DNA from: Alkaliphilus peptidifermentans DSM 18978
GTDB taxonomy: Bacteria; Bacillota; Clostridia; Peptostreptococcales; Natronincolaceae
Direction: 5' to 3'
Length of the DNA stretch: 64,000 bases
Assembly (NCBI RefSeq): GCF_900101495.1
Contig: NZ_FMUS01000007.1
Coordinates: 1 to 64,000, forward strand
The notes under the pieces were generated by a model. That model saw nothing but the letters and a program-made list of their open reading frames with translations. It was not told where the DNA came from and did not search any database. Of this stretch, positions 19,126 to 29,221 are shown piece by piece. Both the position numbers and the translations under genes were made by a program. Each line of letters begins with the position of its first letter. The first letter of the stretch is position 1.

Positions 19126-19299
19126 CCGTACTTAATTGAAAAGGATATTTTATTTCTGGCAAGATTATGTTAGTAGAATAGATTTTTATATAGCTTTTAA
19201 TGTTATAGCAATTTGCTAATTAATATAACCTAGATTCTCTGTAAATAATCAAAATCGAATTCTTTTTTATAAACGTAGAAACCCTAAGGAGGTAATCAA

Positions 19300-20808
19300 A
19301 TGTTTAAACTTGATTTTGCAAATGAAATTGAGATTCTAAAACAATCATTTCTGATGGATTATGAAATCATTCGAAAAAATGTTGAAAAAGTAAAGAACAT
19401 ACAACTTCCTGATGATCGAGTATCCATCGAATCAGAGTTGGATAAGATTCTTAAAGCAGATAATTATATTTTTGGTATTTGGTTTGTAGGGTTTGATAAC
19501 TACTTCAAAGATCAGACGAAGTATATAAATACAATGCATTATGACAAGACAGGGCAATTCAATTCTTATCATTACAAAACAAAAAAAGGTATATTGATTC
19601 AAAGATTGCCAGATGTTGAAAAAGAAGATTTCTATAATAAACCATTACGATCTAAAAAAATAGAAGTTTTAGAACCTTTTCATTATGAGATTGATGGAGT
19701 CCCAATTCTCATGACGACTGTAGCGAAATTGCTCAGAAAAGATAATCAGGATATGGGTGTTTTTGGAGTTGACATTACGCTGTTGGGACTTAAGCAAATC
19801 AACCATGATGTTTTAAATTTTTCACGGCCAAGGTCAAGAAGGGAATTGAAGGCACATATAGAAGCATCTGTGGATACATACAAAGATATCTTCTCTGGAA
19901 TCATTGAAAAATTTGATTTTGTTGAAAGAAACACACAAAAAACCACAGAAAGTATTAAGCATTTGGACTCTAGCATAAAAGAAGTAAGTAAAGTTATAGA
20001 GGAAATTGCTAGTGGTGCTATGGATCAAGCAAAAGATCTAGAAGATGGAGTTGCCTATGCCAATGAACTTGGACAGCTGATCGATACCAATTACAAGAAT
20101 ATAGATCATATCCTAAAGGATTACCAAGAGTTGGTTCATGAAAAAACTAAGGGAATTGAGACCATACGTGAATTGAGTGTACTCATTGACAAAATGAAAG
20201 AAGAAATTTATTCTGTTAACGAGAAAATGAATCTAACTAGAGATAGTAGTGAAAACATTGAAAAGGCTAATAATATGATCAATTCGATTTCTGAACAAAC
20301 CAATCTCCTCGCTTTAAATGCTTCCATAGAAGCGGCTAGAGCTGGGGAGGCAGGAAGAGGATTTTCTGTGGTTGCTGAGGAGATTAGAAAGCTGGCTGAA
20401 GAAACAAGTAGGTTCAATGCAGAAATAAGAAGCATTGTTAATGAAATGAAGACAAATATTGTATCGTCAAGCAATAATGTTAATGATGTGGTGAAAAAAA
20501 ACGCTATAGTACTAGAAAAAGTTACACTAAATGAAGAAATATACAATAGGATTGATAAAAAAATTGAAAATATAAATAGAAACATTACGATGAACCTAGA
20601 GACAATAAAGACCATTGAAGAAAAGAAAAATGGTCTTATAGAAATTATGGAAAACCTTTCTTCGATATCTGAAGAAAATGCTGCCGGTACTCAAGAGGCT
20701 AGCGCAAGTATACAGGAGCAGGCTTCCATGATAGAAACAATTGTAACAAAGGCAGAAAATTTACTTCAAGATACCCACAGTGTTAAGGAATACTTACAGA
20801 AGTATTAA
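19300..20808 (+). CDS. Chemoreceptor without transmembrane helices, N-terminal Cache-like domain
   Basis: AAGGAGG lies before ATG 19300. No hydrophobic helix is present anywhere in the 502 residues. Residues ~45-165 resemble the second half of a Cache sensor ([47 protein letters not shown]). The C-terminal half is an MCP signalling domain with [20 protein letters not shown] at the tip. A Cache-like domain on a soluble receptor suggests cytoplasmic sensing, or a sensor that lost its membrane segments. The gap 19126-19299 has no recognisable terminator. Confidence 0.88.
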   Translation: MFKLDFANEIEILKQSFLMDYEIIRKNVEKVKNIQLPDDRVSIESELDKILKADNYIFGIWFVGFDNYFKDQTKYINTMHYDKTGQFNSYHYKTKKGILIQRLPDVEKEDFYNKPLRSKKIEVLEPFHYEIDGVPILMTTVAKLLRKDNQDMGVFGVDITLLGLKQINHDVLNFSRPRSRRELKAHIEASVDTYKDIFSGIIEKFDFVERNTQKTTESIKHLDSSIKEVSKVIEEIASGAMDQAKDLEDGVAYANELGQLIDTNYKNIDHILKDYQELVHEKTKGIETIRELSVLIDKMKEEIYSVNEKMNLTRDSSENIEKANNMINSISEQTNLLALNASIEAARAGEAGRGFSVVAEEIRKLAEETSRFNAEIRSIVNEMKTNIVSSSNNVNDVVKKNAIVLEKVTLNEEIYNRIDKKIENINRNITMNLETIKTIEEKKNGLIEIMENLSSISEENAAGTQEASASIQEQASMIETIVTKAENLLQDTHSVKEYLQKY

Positions 20809-20883
20809 TTTCAATTTGAAACATGCTAATTTATTGTTCAAGGAACTATTAAGTATATAAAACATAATTGGAGGGATTATATC

Positions 20884-22365
20884 ATGAATAATCATCTTAA
20901 AAATGCAGATAAGGTAAGTACCTTTATCGTTAATTCCATTGTTTTACTAGTAACCAGCTTAGCAGTTATGAAGTATGGTTTTATAGGTGGATTAAAGCTA
21001 TCTATTCCAATAATCATTGTTGCAGGATTAATCACAGGACTTTATTTTGTTAACATTGATAGTAAAAAAAAGGGGGTTATTTATGCATTACTAATTGCAA
21101 TTATTGGGTTTAAGGACTTTTTGACACCAGGGATGAGTTTCAACGGTACATATGCAATAATTCTTTCAATAACTGTAATTTCAATGTATTTTAGTAAGAG
21201 ATTAATAATTTTTCACAGTATTATTCTTAACATTATACTTATTTCAGTGTATTTCCTAAATCCCCAAGGACTTTTCAGCGGAGAAGCACGCTTCACACTA
21301 CTTATGCTTCTTATGGTAAATGCAAATGCAATTTTTGTTTGTCTCTATTTTATAAATAAATGGAGTTCAGGACTTATCGATCTGTCGGAAGAAAAAGCAA
21401 AAGAGGCCATAAGTTTAGTAGATGTGTTAAATAATACATTGGGAAAGGTAAAAAGTGGGGCAAAGATCTTAAATGAAAGCATTAATGTTTTTTCGGAAAA
21501 CATGGATTCAAATTTAACTACCATAGAAAATGTGAATGCTACTATACAAGAAATGACAGAAGGAGTACAACATCAAGCTGAAAGTATAAACATTATAAAT
21601 AACAACATGACCGACATTGCTTACGAAATGAAAGAGACGCAAAGGGTTTCTGAGGATGTTTTAGAAAACTCTAATAATATGATTCAAAAAGTTACAGGTG
21701 GCACTCAGAAAGTACAACAAATGGGAACTCAAATGAAGACAATCAACGAAGCTGTAGGAACTTCTTTGACTATTGTTAACCAGTTGCAAAACAAAACCAA
21801 TGATATTATTAGCTTTCTTGATTCCATTAATCAGATTGCCGAGCAGACGAATTTACTTGCTTTGAATGCAGCTATTGAAGCAGCAAGGGCAGGGGAACAG
21901 GGAAAAGGATTTGCTATAGTTGCCGATGAAGTAAGAAAGCTTGCTGAAGGAAGTTCAAAAATAGTAAAAGATATAAATAGTATTATTATGGAGATATCAC
22001 ATCAAACAGAAGAAGCTGTTAAAACTGTAAACCAAGGTGACACCGCTTTAAAAGCAGGAAATGATATTCTAGCGGAAGTATTGTCCTACTTTGATGATTT
22101 TACAGAAGGATTTCAAAAAACAAACAATTCCGTTACAGCAGAAATCAGAATGATTGAAAAGGTCTCTTCAAATATTATCTCTATACAAGAACAAATTGAA
22201 AGTGTAGCCAGTATTTCTGAACAACAAGCAGCTGCTACAGAAGAAGTATCTGCCACAATGGAGAGTTTAAGTCATGATGTATCTTCCATAAGTAGCTCCA
22301 TAGGCAAAATTAATTCTTTAAGTCATGATTTAGAGGAAATTTCTAGATGTAATACAGCTCACTAA
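20884..22365 (+). CDS. Methyl-accepting chemotaxis protein with multi-TM N-terminus
   Basis: GGAGGGATT precedes the ATG. The first ~165 residues hold about six hydrophobic segments with very short loops (for example [16 protein letters not shown] and [14 protein letters not shown]) and no extracellular domain. The rest is an MCP signalling domain with tip [20 protein letters not shown]. No canonical HAMP is visible. Such receptors usually sense at or within the membrane. This is the third receptor in a row and each has a different input module. Confidence 0.9.
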   Translation: MNNHLKNADKVSTFIVNSIVLLVTSLAVMKYGFIGGLKLSIPIIIVAGLITGLYFVNIDSKKKGVIYALLIAIIGFKDFLTPGMSFNGTYAIILSITVISMYFSKRLIIFHSIILNIILISVYFLNPQGLFSGEARFTLLMLLMVNANAIFVCLYFINKWSSGLIDLSEEKAKEAISLVDVLNNTLGKVKSGAKILNESINVFSENMDSNLTTIENVNATIQEMTEGVQHQAESINIINNNMTDIAYEMKETQRVSEDVLENSNNMIQKVTGGTQKVQQMGTQMKTINEAVGTSLTIVNQLQNKTNDIISFLDSINQIAEQTNLLALNAAIEAARAGEQGKGFAIVADEVRKLAEGSSKIVKDINSIIMEISHQTEEAVKTVNQGDTALKAGNDILAEVLSYFDDFTEGFQKTNNSVTAEIRMIEKVSSNIISIQEQIESVASISEQQAAATEEVSATMESLSHDVSSISSSIGKINSLSHDLEEISRCNTAH

Positions 22366-22403
22366 AGGGAAAAGCAAATAAAATCATGTAAGCGGAAAAA
22401 TTA

Positions 22404-22441
22404 TTCTGACAAATCAACTTATCAGAAAAAACTTGTCAGAA
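22404..22441 (+). other. Inverted repeat after the third chemoreceptor
   Basis: A 9-bp perfect arm pair (TTCTGACAA / TTGTCAGAA) with a 20-base loop lies 39 bases after the stop. It may be a weak terminator; no good T run follows. Confidence 0.35.
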
Positions 22442-22487
22442 AGGTACTATTCTTTTAAGCCAAAGTTAATTACATACTCCACTCCAT

Positions 22488-22521
22488 AAAAAACAAACCT
22501 CCACCAGTATGTGGAGGTTTG
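22488..22521 (-). terminator. Terminator of the ABC-F gene
   Basis: An 11-bp stem CAAACCTCCAC / GTGGAGGTTTG (22494-22504 / 22511-22521). On the minus strand it is followed by TTTTTT. It lies 8 bases beyond the ABC-F stop. Confidence 0.85.
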
Positions 22522-22528
22522 CCTAATT

Positions 22529-24085
22529 CTATACTATTTTTGTTGTCCAATTCTCACAATTCCAAACATCTGTTACAATATCCTGATAAAATTCAGGTTC
22601 ATGGCATATCAGTAGAATACTTCCTTTATAGGCCTTTAAAGCCCTCTTAAGCTCATCCTTAGCTTCAACATCTAAATGATTGGTTGGCTCATCTAATATA
22701 AGAATATTTGTCTCTCTATTAATGAGCTTACATAACCGTACCTTTGCCTGTTCACCGCCACTTAATACCACTACTTTACTTTCAATATGCTTAGTTGTTA
22801 GTCCACACTTTGCTAAAGCTGCCCGAACCTCATATTGGCTTAGTGAAGGGAAGTCTTTCCAAACCTCTTCTATACATGTGTTATAATTTGCATCTCTAAT
22901 CTCCTGCTGAAAATAACCTATGTGAAGGTAGTCCCCTAACTCAACTGAGCCAGAAATTCCTTTTATTTCTCCAAGAATACTCTTCAGTAGAGTAGTTTTA
23001 CCTAAGCCATTAGCCCCAACAAGGGCTATTTTTTGCCCTCGCTCCATTTGTAATTCAAGTGGTCTAGATAGGGGTTCGTCATAGCCAATAACCAAATTGT
23101 CTGTTTTAAAAACCAACTTACCAGAGGTTCTTGCTTCTCTAAAATTAAACTCTGGCTTGGGCTTTTCTCTTGCCAGTTCAATAACATCCATTTTATCTAA
23201 TTTCTTCTGTCGAGACATGGCCATATTTCTTGTTGCTACCCTTGCCTTATTCCTAGCAACAAAATCCTTAAGCTCTTCAATTTCTTGCTGCTGCTTTCTG
23301 TAGGCAGACTCCAATTGTTGCTTTTTCGCCTCATAAACCTGAATGTAGCTATCGTAGTCACCAACATAACGATTTAATTCTTGGTTTTCCATATGATAAA
23401 TTAAATTAATTACACTATTAAGGAAGGGAATATCGTGGGATATTAGAATAAATGCATTTTCATATTCCTGTAGATATCTTTTAAGCCATTCAATATGCTG
23501 TTCATCCAGGTAGTTTGTTGGCTCATCTAGAAGTAAAATATCAGGCTTCTCCAGGAGTAGCTTAGCAAGTAATACCTTTGTCCTTTGTCCTCCACTAAGA
23601 TCCTGAACATCATTATCAATGCCAATATCATCTAAACCTAAGCCCCGTGCAATTTCTTCCACCTTCGCATCAATGATGTAAAAGTCGTTATTAGTTAGAA
23701 TATCTTGAATATCACCCATATCCTCCATCAATTGGTCTAATTCCTCTGGAGTAGCCTCTGCCATCTTCTCACATATAGCATTCATTTCAGCTTCCATGTC
23801 AAAAAGATATTTAAAGGCATTCTTTAAGGCATCTCTAATAGTCATACCCTTATGAAGAGTTGTGTGTTGATCAAGATAACCAACACGTACATTTTTTGAC
23901 CATTCTACTTGACCATCATCGGGCTCTAGCTTTCCAGTAATTATATTCATAAATGTTGATTTTCCTTCACCATTAGCCCCGATTAAACCTATATGCTCAC
24001 CCTTAAGCAGACGGAAGGAGACATTATTAAAAATTGCTCTATCTCCAAAGCCATGACTTAAATTTTTCACTGTCAATATACTCAT
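22529..24085 (-). CDS. ABC-F family ATPase, probable ribosome-associated factor
   Basis: The 518 residues contain two ABC cassettes and no membrane segment. Cassette 1 has GANGEGKST, LSGGQRTKV and ILLLDEPTNYLD. Cassette 2 has GANGLGKTT, LSGGEQAKV and ILILDEPTNHLD. A charged linker between them (~240-315, rich in Lys/Arg/Glu) corresponds to the P-site tRNA interaction motif. The layout is nearest the YbiT/YkpA branch in my judgement. ABC-F proteins act on stalled ribosomes or protect against ribosome-targeting drugs; which applies here is not visible. Confidence 0.9.
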   Translation of the reverse strand: MSILTVKNLSHGFGDRAIFNNVSFRLLKGEHIGLIGANGEGKSTFMNIITGKLEPDDGQVEWSKNVRVGYLDQHTTLHKGMTIRDALKNAFKYLFDMEAEMNAICEKMAEATPEELDQLMEDMGDIQDILTNNDFYIIDAKVEEIARGLGLDDIGIDNDVQDLSGGQRTKVLLAKLLLEKPDILLLDEPTNYLDEQHIEWLKRYLQEYENAFILISHDIPFLNSVINLIYHMENQELNRYVGDYDSYIQVYEAKKQQLESAYRKQQQEIEELKDFVARNKARVATRNMAMSRQKKLDKMDVIELAREKPKPEFNFREARTSGKLVFKTDNLVIGYDEPLSRPLELQMERGQKIALVGANGLGKTTLLKSILGEIKGISGSVELGDYLHIGYFQQEIRDANYNTCIEEVWKDFPSLSQYEVRAALAKCGLTTKHIESKVVVLSGGEQAKVRLCKLINRETNILILDEPTNHLDVEAKDELKRALKAYKGSILLICHEPEFYQDIVTDVWNCENWTTKIV

Positions 24086-24290
24086 TGTAATCTCCTTTCA
24101 TTCGTTGAAAAAGACAATATATGTTAAAATATCATATACATAATAATAAGACACACATAATAGATTATATACGACATTATTACATCAGAAAAGAGATTTT
24201 TTAGAAACATTTATGGAAAATTAATCTTACTGATAATGAACAATATTAATAAATAATTAAATAGTAAGCTTTAACACTATCATAAAAAGA

Positions 24291-24310
24291 GAGCTACATT
24301 TAGTAGCTCT
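24291..24310 (-). terminator. Terminator hairpin, distal copy, after the Xaa-Pro peptidase gene
   Basis: GAGCTACATTTAGTAGCTCT forms an 8-bp stem and on the minus strand is followed by CTCTTTTTATG. An identical hairpin lies 94 bases to the right. The rest of 24086-24416 is AT-rich without a gene. Confidence 0.65.
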
Positions 24311-24384
24311 GAGGTTGTTAAAAAAGTCAACAATATCTGGACTGTTAAAAAACTTTTATATTCGAGACGCAATAAAAACTGTCT

Positions 24385-24404
24385 GAGCTACATTTAGTAG
24401 CTCT
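24385..24404 (-). terminator. Terminator hairpin, proximal copy, after the Xaa-Pro peptidase gene
   Basis: Identical 20-base hairpin to 24291-24310, 13 bases beyond the peptidase stop. On the minus strand it is followed by CAGACAGTTTTT. The two copies make a tandem terminator or a duplicated one. Confidence 0.65.
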
Positions 24405-24416
24405 AGTAATTGTAAA

Positions 24417-25499
24417 TTAGTCTATAATTGTCAATTCTTTAGTATAGTTGTTAAGAACTAAACATCCATCATCAGTTACAACAACTAAATCCTCGATTCT
24501 AACTCCAAATCCACCTGGAAGATAAATCCCAGGCTCAATAGAAAAAATCATTCCAGGTAAAACAACATTGGTATTAGTTGAAGAGACATCACCTTCATCA
24601 TGGACTTCAAGACCAATTGAATGACCAGTTCTATGGGTGAAATATTTCCCATAACCCATTTCCTCAATATAACTTCTTGCAGCTATATCTATATCACAAA
24701 ATCTTACGCCAGGCTTTACAGTTGCAATAGCCCTTGCATTTGCTTCCTTAACAATATTATAAACCCTTCGCCCTTCTTCCGATACAGATTTATAAAACAC
24801 AGTTCTTGTCATATCAGAACAATAGAATGATTTTTTACAACCAATATCTATGATAACACTATCACCAGGCTTTGGCGATGAACCATCTGGCTCGTGATGA
24901 GGATCACTACAGTTTGCACCAAAAGCTATAATAGGATCAAAGGAAGGTCCATCTGTACCTAAAGAATCATAAATATCTATAAGCTTATTGCATATTTCCT
25001 TCTCAGAGGAATCACCAGCTATTAAACCAATAACTTTTTCAATTGCACAATCGTTAAGGCTTGATGCCTCCTTCATTAATTCTATCTCCTTAGTATCCTT
25101 TATCATACGTATGGTATCAATTATAAAGGATCCATTTACAAAGTTATAATCAGATTTAAGCTCCATTAGCTGCAAAAGAAATCTTGAAGGCCAATTTTTA
25201 TCGATACCAATGGTTTTAATTAAAGCTGTATCTATAAACTTAGCAAGGATTTTTACTGGGTAGTCAGTATCCTTATACCAAATCTTTTCAATACCAATCT
25301 CTTCGGTTAAAGGGAAGAGTTCATTTATTAATAGCTTATGATTACCTGATTCAGTTAAATAAAGGGCAAGCAGCCTTTCTCCAGGACTGATCCACTTATT
25401 TGTAAGATAATAAATTGAAGCTGGGTCAGTAATAATCATATGTGGAATGCTATTAACCTTCATTTCCTGAAGTACTTTTTGCAGACGTAAATTTTCCAT
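24417..25499 (-). CDS. M24 family metallopeptidase, Xaa-Pro aminopeptidase/dipeptidase type
   Basis: I place the start at ATG 25499, seven bases after AGGAG; an in-frame ATG at 25520 overlaps that site. The 360-residue product has an N-terminal creatinase-like domain and a C-terminal pita-bread domain. Metal ligands visible are Asp in VIIDIGCKKSFYCSDMTRT, His in HRTGHSIGLEVHDEG, Glu in IFSIEPGIYLPG and Glu in FGVRIEDLVVV. It would release the N-terminal residue from peptides with proline in position 2, or cut dipeptides, in the cytoplasm. It stands alone and is divergent from the ROK kinase. Confidence 0.92.
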   Translation of the reverse strand: MENLRLQKVLQEMKVNSIPHMIITDPASIYYLTNKWISPGERLLALYLTESGNHKLLINELFPLTEEIGIEKIWYKDTDYPVKILAKFIDTALIKTIGIDKNWPSRFLLQLMELKSDYNFVNGSFIIDTIRMIKDTKEIELMKEASSLNDCAIEKVIGLIAGDSSEKEICNKLIDIYDSLGTDGPSFDPIIAFGANCSDPHHEPDGSSPKPGDSVIIDIGCKKSFYCSDMTRTVFYKSVSEEGRRVYNIVKEANARAIATVKPGVRFCDIDIAARSYIEEMGYGKYFTHRTGHSIGLEVHDEGDVSSTNTNVVLPGMIFSIEPGIYLPGGFGVRIEDLVVVTDDGCLVLNNYTKELTIID

Positions 25500-25701
25500 A
25501 GTGACACTCCTTTTTTTCATTTTTATATATAATTCTATAAATAAGTAATATTTACCTTTCTTATTTAGTTAATTTTTAATGAATTATATATAGATAAAAG
25601 GAAATTTTTATTAGATACTATAAATATTTTATTTTTGAAAGGAAATAACCTAAATTAGTCGAAATTGTAGCTTAATAAAATAAGAGAATGAGGTGAACTT
25701 A

Positions 25702-26667
25702 TTGTACTATATGGGAGTTGACTTAGGGGGTACCAGCATAAAGGTTGGGCTAATAACTGAAGAAGGAAATATAATAAATAAGGTCAGTGGACCTACGGAA
25801 GTAGAGAAGGGACCAGAAGGGATAATTAATAAAATAGTAGATCTAATTGATGAGGTTTGTAAATTAACCGGTATTAAATTAGAAGCTATTAAAGCAGTAG
25901 GAGTAGGTATACCAGGGGTATCCAGAGATGACGGATTGGTATATTTTGCTACAAACCTTTTTTGGACAAATGTGCCCATAGGTCAATCACTAAGAGAAAA
26001 GCTAGGGTTGCCGGTTTATATTGAAAATGATGCAACTGTCGCAGCTGTTGCAGAATTTATAAAGGGCGGAACAAAAGGGACAAACAATTCAATATTTTTA
26101 ACACTTGGTACAGGAGTTGGTGGTGGTCTAATTATTAATAAAAAAGTATATAGTGGAAGTCATGGTATAGGTACAGAAATGGGACACATGGTAATTGGAA
26201 AAAACTTCTATGACTGCAATTGCGGTAATAATGGATGCTGGGAGACCTTTGTTTCTGCAACAGCAATGAATAAGCACTGCATAAAGCTTTTAGAAGAAGG
26301 TAATAAAAGCACTATTATTGATAAAGTAGCTGGAGAAAGAAGGTTAATAAATGCCAAGCTAATTTTTGATTGTGCAACAGAAGAAGATGAAGTTGCACTA
26401 TTGGTAGTGGAGCGAATGATAAAATACCTGGCGATAGGAATAGCAAATTTGATAAACATTTTTGACCCAGAGGTTATCGCTATTGGCGGAGGCATTTCAG
26501 GTGCAGGCAATCTACTTCTTGATAAATTGAAGAAAGAAATTGTTAAAACAATTTATGTGAAAAATATGAATATAACAGAAATAGTTTTAGCGCAGCTTGG
26601 TAATGACGCAGGAATTATAGGAAGTGGTATGTATGGAAAAATGCAGCTTGAGGAAGGACAAAACTAG
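25702..26667 (+). CDS. ROK family sugar kinase (glucokinase-like)
   Basis: TTG 25702 is six bases after GAGGTG and is my preferred start; GTG 25693 lies inside the site and ATG 25711 is too far. The 321-residue ROK protein has the ATP loop MGVDLGGTSIKVGLI, the catalytic YIENDATVAAVAEF, GTGVGGGLIINKK, the sugar motif GTEMGHMVI and the zinc site CNCGNNGCWE. It has no N-terminal helix-turn-helix, so it is an enzyme rather than a repressor. Glucose is the most likely substrate; N-acetylmannosamine or fructose are alternatives. It is coupled to the oxidoreductase 17 bases downstream. Confidence 0.88.
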   Translation: MYYMGVDLGGTSIKVGLITEEGNIINKVSGPTEVEKGPEGIINKIVDLIDEVCKLTGIKLEAIKAVGVGIPGVSRDDGLVYFATNLFWTNVPIGQSLREKLGLPVYIENDATVAAVAEFIKGGTKGTNNSIFLTLGTGVGGGLIINKKVYSGSHGIGTEMGHMVIGKNFYDCNCGNNGCWETFVSATAMNKHCIKLLEEGNKSTIIDKVAGERRLINAKLIFDCATEEDEVALLVVERMIKYLAIGIANLINIFDPEVIAIGGGISGAGNLLLDKLKKEIVKTIYVKNMNITEIVLAQLGNDAGIIGSGMYGKMQLEEGQN

Positions 26668-26684
26668 AAAGTGAGGGATAAAAC

Positions 26685-27746
26685 ATGTCTATAAAAATTA
26701 AGGTTGGAATTATTGGCTTTGGGATGGCAGGTAGGGTTTTCCATGCACCTATTATTGACAGTATAGAGGGGTTATCTATTTCTAAAATAGCTACAAAAAA
26801 CCCTGATGTTAAAAACTATATTCAAAATACTTATCCAGATGTAGAGGTAGTTCAAGAGGCTGATGATATTTTACAGGATGCTGCTATTGATTTAGTGGTT
26901 GTAGCTACCCCAAATACAACCCATGTAGAGCTAGCCCGTAAGTCTCTGCTGGCAGGTAAGCATACTGTTGTTGAAAAGCCCTTTACTATAACCTCAAGTG
27001 AAGCAGACCAGTTAATTGAAATGGCAAATAAGGTAGGAAAGCTATTAACAGTACATCAAAATCGTAGATGGGATAGCGATTTTCTAACAGTAAAAAATAT
27101 TATCAAGGGTGAAATACTAGGTAATTTAGTTGAGTACGAGGCTCACTTTGATCGATTCAGAAACATAATAAAGGATGGGTGGCGAGAAGAAGCAACACCA
27201 GGAGCTGGTATTTTATATGACTTAGGCAGCCATCTTATCGATCAGGCCCTATATCTGTTTGGATTACCTGCTGAAATAACAGCAGATATTAGAACCCAAC
27301 GACGTGAAGCCAGGGTGGATGATTCCTTCGAGATAACCTTAAGCTATGACAGATTAAAGGTAAAATTAAAGGCGGGAATGCTGGTTAGAGAAGCGCTACC
27401 AAAATTTATTCTTCTTGGTGATAAGGGATCATTCATTAAGTATGGGTTAGATGTTCAGGAGACTGCTTTGAAACAAGGACTTAGCCCTATAAACAGTGAA
27501 AACTGGGGAGAGGAGCCAGAAGACATATGGGGAACCATTAACACTGAAATAAAAGGAATGAGTGTTAGGGGAAGGATCCAAAGCGAGAAGGGAGACTATC
27601 GCTACTTTTATAAAAATGTATATGATGCTATTTTAGGAGAAGATAAGTTAATAGTTACTGCCAATGAGGCTAGGAATACTATTAGAATCATAGAGCTGGC
27701 TTTAGAAAGCAGTAGATTAAAAAGAACTCTGCCTTTTTCAGAGTAA
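26685..27746 (+). CDS. Gfo/Idh/MocA family NAD(P)-dependent oxidoreductase
   Basis: 353 residues. The Rossmann N-terminus is KVGIIGFGMAGRVFHAPII, followed by VVATPNTTHVELARKSL, and then the family signature VVEKPF with its catalytic Lys. The C-terminal alpha/beta domain includes GAGILYDLGSHLIDQAL with the active-site His. The HAPII start and overall layout are those of the YdgJ/YvaA-like scyllo-inositol/sugar dehydrogenase subgroup. It is presumably co-transcribed with the ROK kinase and oxidises a sugar or polyol; the substrate is unknown. Confidence 0.9.
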   Translation: MSIKIKVGIIGFGMAGRVFHAPIIDSIEGLSISKIATKNPDVKNYIQNTYPDVEVVQEADDILQDAAIDLVVVATPNTTHVELARKSLLAGKHTVVEKPFTITSSEADQLIEMANKVGKLLTVHQNRRWDSDFLTVKNIIKGEILGNLVEYEAHFDRFRNIIKDGWREEATPGAGILYDLGSHLIDQALYLFGLPAEITADIRTQRREARVDDSFEITLSYDRLKVKLKAGMLVREALPKFILLGDKGSFIKYGLDVQETALKQGLSPINSENWGEEPEDIWGTINTEIKGMSVRGRIQSEKGDYRYFYKNVYDAILGEDKLIVTANEARNTIRIIELALESSRLKRTLPFSE

Positions 27747-27823
27747 TTTTAAAGAACTAATCGATAATGCGCTTTAAGATACCAGCTATTAAAATTGATA
27801 AATAATGATAGAGAATAAAGAAT

Positions 27824-27850
27824 AGTAATATTTTGCAGTAAAATATTACT
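27824..27850. other. AT-rich hairpin downstream of the oxidoreductase
   Basis: An 11-bp perfect stem AGTAATATTTT / AAAATATTACT with a 5-base loop, without a T run. Its role is unclear; it may be an mRNA 3'-end structure. Confidence 0.35.
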
Positions 27851-27960
27851 ATAAGCCAGCTTATAGATAAAGAACTAGATAAAGAAAGGCTAATAACTGC
27901 AAATAATTCTAGAGGCTTAGTCATTTTATAAAAAGAATTTAATAAATAAGGACTTATTTT

Positions 27961-28020
27961 GGGTTATTCAGATGAAACAACATAAAGGTATTTGTTTCAT
28001 GAATGGCCCTTTATTTTTTT
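27961..28020 (+). terminator. Terminator before the sugar-sensing cassette
   Basis: A long imperfect stem (27961-27978 pairing with 27994-28009, with a two-base bulge) is followed by TTTATTTTTTT. It is the main feature in the otherwise gene-free 27747-28199 stretch. I find no other gene there; a 35-codon open run ending at 28134 lacks a start site. Confidence 0.7.
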
Positions 28021-28199
28021 AATAATTTAAGCAAGAATCAGTATGTAGATACTAATGAAGTGGCAATGGTGGTTAATCGAGTTTCTAATATTTACAACAG
28101 CAATTATATACTAGCAGCGCAGGATATAGCTTAAATAATATAGAATACTACAAGGTGAATTAATGATTCTCTTATAGATTCCCAGGAGGATACGCCCAT

Positions 28200-29210
28200 A
28201 TGAATATATTAAGAAATATATACAGTTTTTTTAAGAATCACATAATTTCCATACTTGTTGCTCTTATTGTAGTAACTGGATTTTCTTTGTATCAATTGCA
28301 AAGGATGGATACTAGCCAACAATCACTCTTAAACCCTACATACCATTTCTATTTTATTGGTCAAAACTCCGTTGATCCCTTTTGGAAGGAGGTTAGGCGT
28401 GGTGTTACAAATGCAGCTAAAGATTATAATGTTGTTGTAGAATTCAATGCTCCCCGGTTTAATAATCCTGAAGAGGAGCTTAAATATTTGGATATGGCCA
28501 TTACTTCTAATGTAGATGGAATAATTACTCATGTTTCCAATGGACTGGCCTCTACAGAATTAATTAACAAGGCATATAATAAAGGAATTCCCGTTGTAAC
28601 TATTGAGAATGATAACAAATACAGTAATAGAAATGCCTTTGTGGGTACTAACAGCTTTCTTTTAGGAAAAGAAGCAGCTGAGCTTATGGTGGAGGCAACA
28701 GATGCCTCATCAAATATTGCAATCATTGTAAGTAGTGACTTTGAACTGGATACGGCAAGTCAAAATCTTAGAATTAATGGATTTTTAAGCACAATAAAGG
28801 AATACCCAGAAATGAAGGTAATAGAGGTTTATACCTCGGAAATGGGGATTTTAAGTGCAGAAGAAATAACTCAAGCAATAATCACCAGTAGATCTGAGGT
28901 GGATGCTATTTTTACAACAAATTCGGTAGATACACTGGGTGCAGCTCAGCTTATAGTAGATCATAATAAGGTGGGAGAAATTCTTCTAGTAGGTTATGGA
29001 AATATGGAGAATATTTTAAGGTATATCGATAGAGGTATCATTTATGGTACAGTTATGAGTGAACCATACAAAATGGGATATGAGAGCTTAAAAGCACTTA
29101 TGGATATCAAAGAAACAAATAATGTATCCACCTTCATAGATACAGGTGTAAAGATAATAAAGAAAAGTAATCTGGAAGAATATCAAAAAAGCTTAGAATC
29201 TGATGATTAG
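28200..29210 (+). CDS. Membrane-tethered periplasmic-type sugar-binding protein (XylFII-like sensor)
   Basis: 336 residues. An uncleaved signal anchor (~13-33, IISILVALIVVTGFSLYQL) lacks a lipobox Cys. The rest is a Peripla_BP_4 sugar-binding fold beginning YHFYFIGQNSVDPFWKEV and containing PVVTIENDN and AIFTTNSVDTLGAAQ. It precedes a YesM-type kinase by 11 bases. In Clostridium beijerinckii a tethered xylose-binding protein, XylFII, binds a LytS kinase and signals through YesN; gene order here is the same. I infer it is the sensor subunit. The precise sugar is not certain. Confidence 0.85.
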   Translation: MNILRNIYSFFKNHIISILVALIVVTGFSLYQLQRMDTSQQSLLNPTYHFYFIGQNSVDPFWKEVRRGVTNAAKDYNVVVEFNAPRFNNPEEELKYLDMAITSNVDGIITHVSNGLASTELINKAYNKGIPVVTIENDNKYSNRNAFVGTNSFLLGKEAAELMVEATDASSNIAIIVSSDFELDTASQNLRINGFLSTIKEYPEMKVIEVYTSEMGILSAEEITQAIITSRSEVDAIFTTNSVDTLGAAQLIVDHNKVGEILLVGYGNMENILRYIDRGIIYGTVMSEPYKMGYESLKALMDIKETNNVSTFIDTGVKIIKKSNLEEYQKSLESDD

Positions 29211-29221
29211 TTGGTGAGGAT

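Noticed and set aside
17020-22365. Sigma-28 (motility) promoters before the chemoreceptor genes
   Set aside because: I looked for TAAA-N15-GCCGATAA upstream of each of the three genes and did not find a convincing match.
28028-28134. Open run of about 35 codons ending at a TAA in the gap before the sugar-sensing cassette
   Set aside because: No start codon with a ribosome site; the peptide is not recognisable and most of the gap is terminator sequence.
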